Under the pieces are notes generated by a model. It ran no database searches, was not told the DNA's origin, and saw only the letters and a program-made list of their open reading frames with translations. Positions 39,114 through 40,639 of a stretch of DNA of 40,639 bases are shown here, piece after piece. Made by a program: the position numbers and the translations under genes. The DNA comes from Kluyvera genomosp. 1 (lineage in GTDB: Bacteria; Pseudomonadota; Gammaproteobacteria; Enterobacterales; Enterobacteriaceae): assembly GCF_001266615.1 (NCBI RefSeq), contig NZ_LGHZ01000048.1, positions 1 to 40,639 on the forward strand, written 5' to 3'. Every line of letters starts with the position of its first letter. Positions within the stretch are counted from its first letter, which is position 1.

Positions 39114-40343
39114 CGCTATTTCTCGTAGACGAACGGCGACGCTTTTCTCTTTAATCGGCAGGTTCACTAACGCCGCCAGCAGAGCCAGGACAATATCCGC
39201 ATACCACACCCACATCAGATTCCCTTCGTATTGCATTGCCACGCCACCCAGCCATGCCCCAAAGAAGGCGCCAATTTGATGGCTAAATAACGTAAAGCCA
39301 AACAGCGTCGCCAGATAGCGCGTGCCAAAGAGTTTGCCAATAATCCCGGCAGTTGGCGGCACGGTGGCAAGCCAGGTAAAACCAATAGCACAGGCAAAGA
39401 CGTAGAATGCGGTTTCTGATTTGGACGACAGCAGGAATAGCGCAATCATTACCGCTCGGGACGCGTAAAGCACTGCCAGGATATATTTCATGGGGTAATG
39501 CTTGCCGAGAAAGCCCGCGGCAATACTGCCTGCAATATTGCACAGCCCTATCAGCGACAGGCTGATGGCGGGAACCGAAGCATCATGACCACACAGTGCG
39601 GCTTCTGAAGGTAGGTGAGTGGTGAGAAACGCCACATGAAAACCGCAGGTCAGAAAGCCGGCATGCAGCAGCAGGTAGCTGGGATTACGAAAGGCAAGGG
39701 TAATTTGCTTTTTGAGCCCAGTATCTTCGGCGGCATGTTCGGTTGCTACATGCGTTTCGCGCTTATTGCCACGGCACAACAGCCACGACGGGAAAATCGT
39801 CGCCAGCGCGGCTACCGCCAGAAAACCGAGCCCAGAGGCCATGCCACGTAGGCTAATAATCAACTGTACTAGCGGTGCGAAGATAAATTGTCCGACCGAA
39901 CCACCGGCGTTGATGAGACCGCTGGCCATTGAACCTTTATCCGTCGGCAAGCGGCTAGCAACCACGCCAATCAAAACCGAAAAGCTACCTGCGGCGGCAC
40001 CGGCTGGGCTCAACAGCCCCTGAGCCAGGGTGAGCGGTAGAAATGACGCCGCCCACAGGGTGCCTAATTGGCCGAGAGCAATCATCACAGCCCCGAGAGC
40101 CAGCACGCTGAACGCCCCGCGTTTATCTGCCCAGGCGCCAAACAGCGGCTGGAATGCCCCCCACATGAGCTGACCAATCGCCAGCGCCATACTGATTTCG
40201 GTGATGCTCATGGTGGTTTCCATCACGATAGGATGGACAAAAAGTCCCACGGTCTGGCGGATACCCATGGTGATCATCAGGATAATGCTAGCGAGGGTTA
40301 TGGGGATCCAAAGCGTTGAAGCCGAAGGCGATGAGGTGCTCAC
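39111..40343 (-). CDS. MFS transporter, unknown substrate
   Basis: A 410-residue major facilitator protein with about 12 membrane segments and a central charged loop (KRETHVATEHAAEDTG, near 205). Motif A appears as GAWADKRGAFSVL after TM2. The early MGIRQTVGLFVHPI segment resembles monocarboxylate/OFA-like MFS proteins rather than MdtG or MdtH; the substrate cannot be inferred. It starts with GTG at 40343, preceded by AGGAG at a good distance. In E. coli yceF follows rluC, so this is a local departure. The next gene, a hydrolase, is on the same strand upstream. Confidence 0.85.
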   Translation of the reverse strand: MSTSSPSASTLWIPITLASIILMITMGIRQTVGLFVHPIVMETTMSITEISMALAIGQLMWGAFQPLFGAWADKRGAFSVLALGAVMIALGQLGTLWAASFLPLTLAQGLLSPAGAAAGSFSVLIGVVASRLPTDKGSMASGLINAGGSVGQFIFAPLVQLIISLRGMASGLGFLAVAALATIFPSWLLCRGNKRETHVATEHAAEDTGLKKQITLAFRNPSYLLLHAGFLTCGFHVAFLTTHLPSEAALCGHDASVPAISLSLIGLCNIAGSIAAGFLGKHYPMKYILAVLYASRAVMIALFLLSSKSETAFYVFACAIGFTWLATVPPTAGIIGKLFGTRYLATLFGFTLFSHQIGAFFGAWLGGVAMQYEGNLMWVWYADIVLALLAALVNLPIKEKSVAVRLREIA

Positions 40344-40351
40344 GGGAGCAC
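40336..40351 (-). promoter_or_regulatory. Hairpin over the MFS gene start codon
   Basis: GTGCTC (40336-40341) and GAGCAC (40346-40351) form a perfect 6-bp stem with a 4-base loop. On the minus strand it lies directly between the ribosome site AGGAG and the GTG start, part of which is in the loop. It could lower translation initiation. Confidence 0.4.
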
Positions 40352-40449
40352 TCCTGTAGTCATGATTATTGATGGCATGAGAGTACTGAGTGCGGTGGCA
40401 AAAATCTATCGCGTTTAGCCCACCGACGCGGCGGGCTCAGGTTGATAGG

Positions 40450-40630
40450 TTATGGTTTTAACCATTTATCCAGCCATGGGAAAACTTCATCCTGCTGTTG
40501 GCGGTAAAATACGTGCCCCAGCTCTGGCCAGCTCTTGGTGACCAGCATATCGTCGGCTTTTTGCGATGCCCAAACTTTATGTGCTTTAGTGAAGGCATCG
40601 CTGACCGCCTGTGCGGGGAACAGCTTGTCC
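40450..40630 (-). CDS. Alpha/beta hydrolase, C-terminal part only
   Basis: The last 60 or so residues of a protein that runs off the contig. It reads DKLFPAQAVSDAFTKAHKVW, later SWPELGHVFYRQQQDEVFPW and LDKWLKP before TAA. The opening Asp followed by xLFP and the His in LGHVF fit the acid and His of an alpha/beta-hydrolase triad; the nucleophile is off the end. Dienelactone-hydrolase or esterase types are likely. It is just upstream of the MFS gene on the same strand (106-base gap), so the two may be co-expressed. Family assignment is from these motifs only. Confidence 0.6.
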
Positions 40631-40639
40631 CTGTCTCTT
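40631..40639. other. Partial Nextera mosaic-end adapter
   Basis: The last nine bases, CTGTCTCTT, are the beginning of the reverse-complement mosaic end. With the full copy at 1-19 this shows both contig ends are untrimmed adapter. Confidence 0.88.

Overview
This is a roughly 40.6 kb contig from an enterobacterial chromosome (Enterobacteriaceae; moderately GC-rich; nearly every gene is a close homologue of an Escherichia coli gene in similar order). It corresponds to the E. coli region running from ymdA/ymdB through opgGH, lpxL, pyrC and murJ to the flg flagellar cluster, rne and rluC. The genus cannot be fixed by eye; an Enterobacter-, Lelliottia- or Kosakonia-like organism would fit. Both ends carry Tn5/Nextera mosaic-end sequence, so this is an Illumina assembly contig with untrimmed adapter, not a natural boundary.

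Layout. 1-2.7 kb: a truncated Gly/Asn-rich repeat protein, a YmdA-like small secreted protein, the macrodomain protein YmdB and the convergent opgC. 2.9-7.0 kb: opgG-opgH, which with opgC make and decorate osmoregulated periplasmic glucans. 7.0-13.6 kb: yceK, msyB, mdtG, lpxL, trhO, a yceO-like microprotein, solA, bssS and the SOS gene dinI with a near-perfect LexA box. 13.6-20.1 kb: pyrC (PurR operator and a leader able to form the known start-site-switch hairpin), yceB, a TatE-like gene, rimJ, yceH, mviM and murJ. 20.1-31.8 kb: a complete flg cluster (flgN, flgM and flgA leftward; flgBCDEFGHIJKL rightward). It has an FlhDC-type box between flgA and flgB and sigma-28-type promoters before flgM and flgK. 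31.9-34.1 kb: a divergent MFS transporter/LysR pair. 34.2-39.1 kb: rne with its long leader, and rluC. 39.1 kb to the end: a second MFS transporter and the C-terminus of an alpha/beta hydrolase.

How it fits together. The flagellar genes give the hook-basal body (flgB-J), the hook-filament junction proteins (flgK, flgL), their chaperone FlgN and the anti-sigma factor FlgM. FlhDC and sigma-28 sites sit where the known regulatory hierarchy predicts.

Differences from the E. coli order are the accessory part. clsC is absent between ymdB and opgC. yceI-yceJ are absent beside yceO. grxB-mdtH are absent and a TatE-like gene stands at that place. An MFS/LysR pair lies between flgL and rne, and an MFS/hydrolase pair follows rluC. 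I saw no phage, insertion sequence, CRISPR array, tRNA or rRNA, and no convincing undescribed multi-gene system. The best leads are the TatE-like replacement, the Gly/Asn-repeat protein at the edge, a three-hairpin element between flgD and flgE, and a REP-like pair inside the flg operon.
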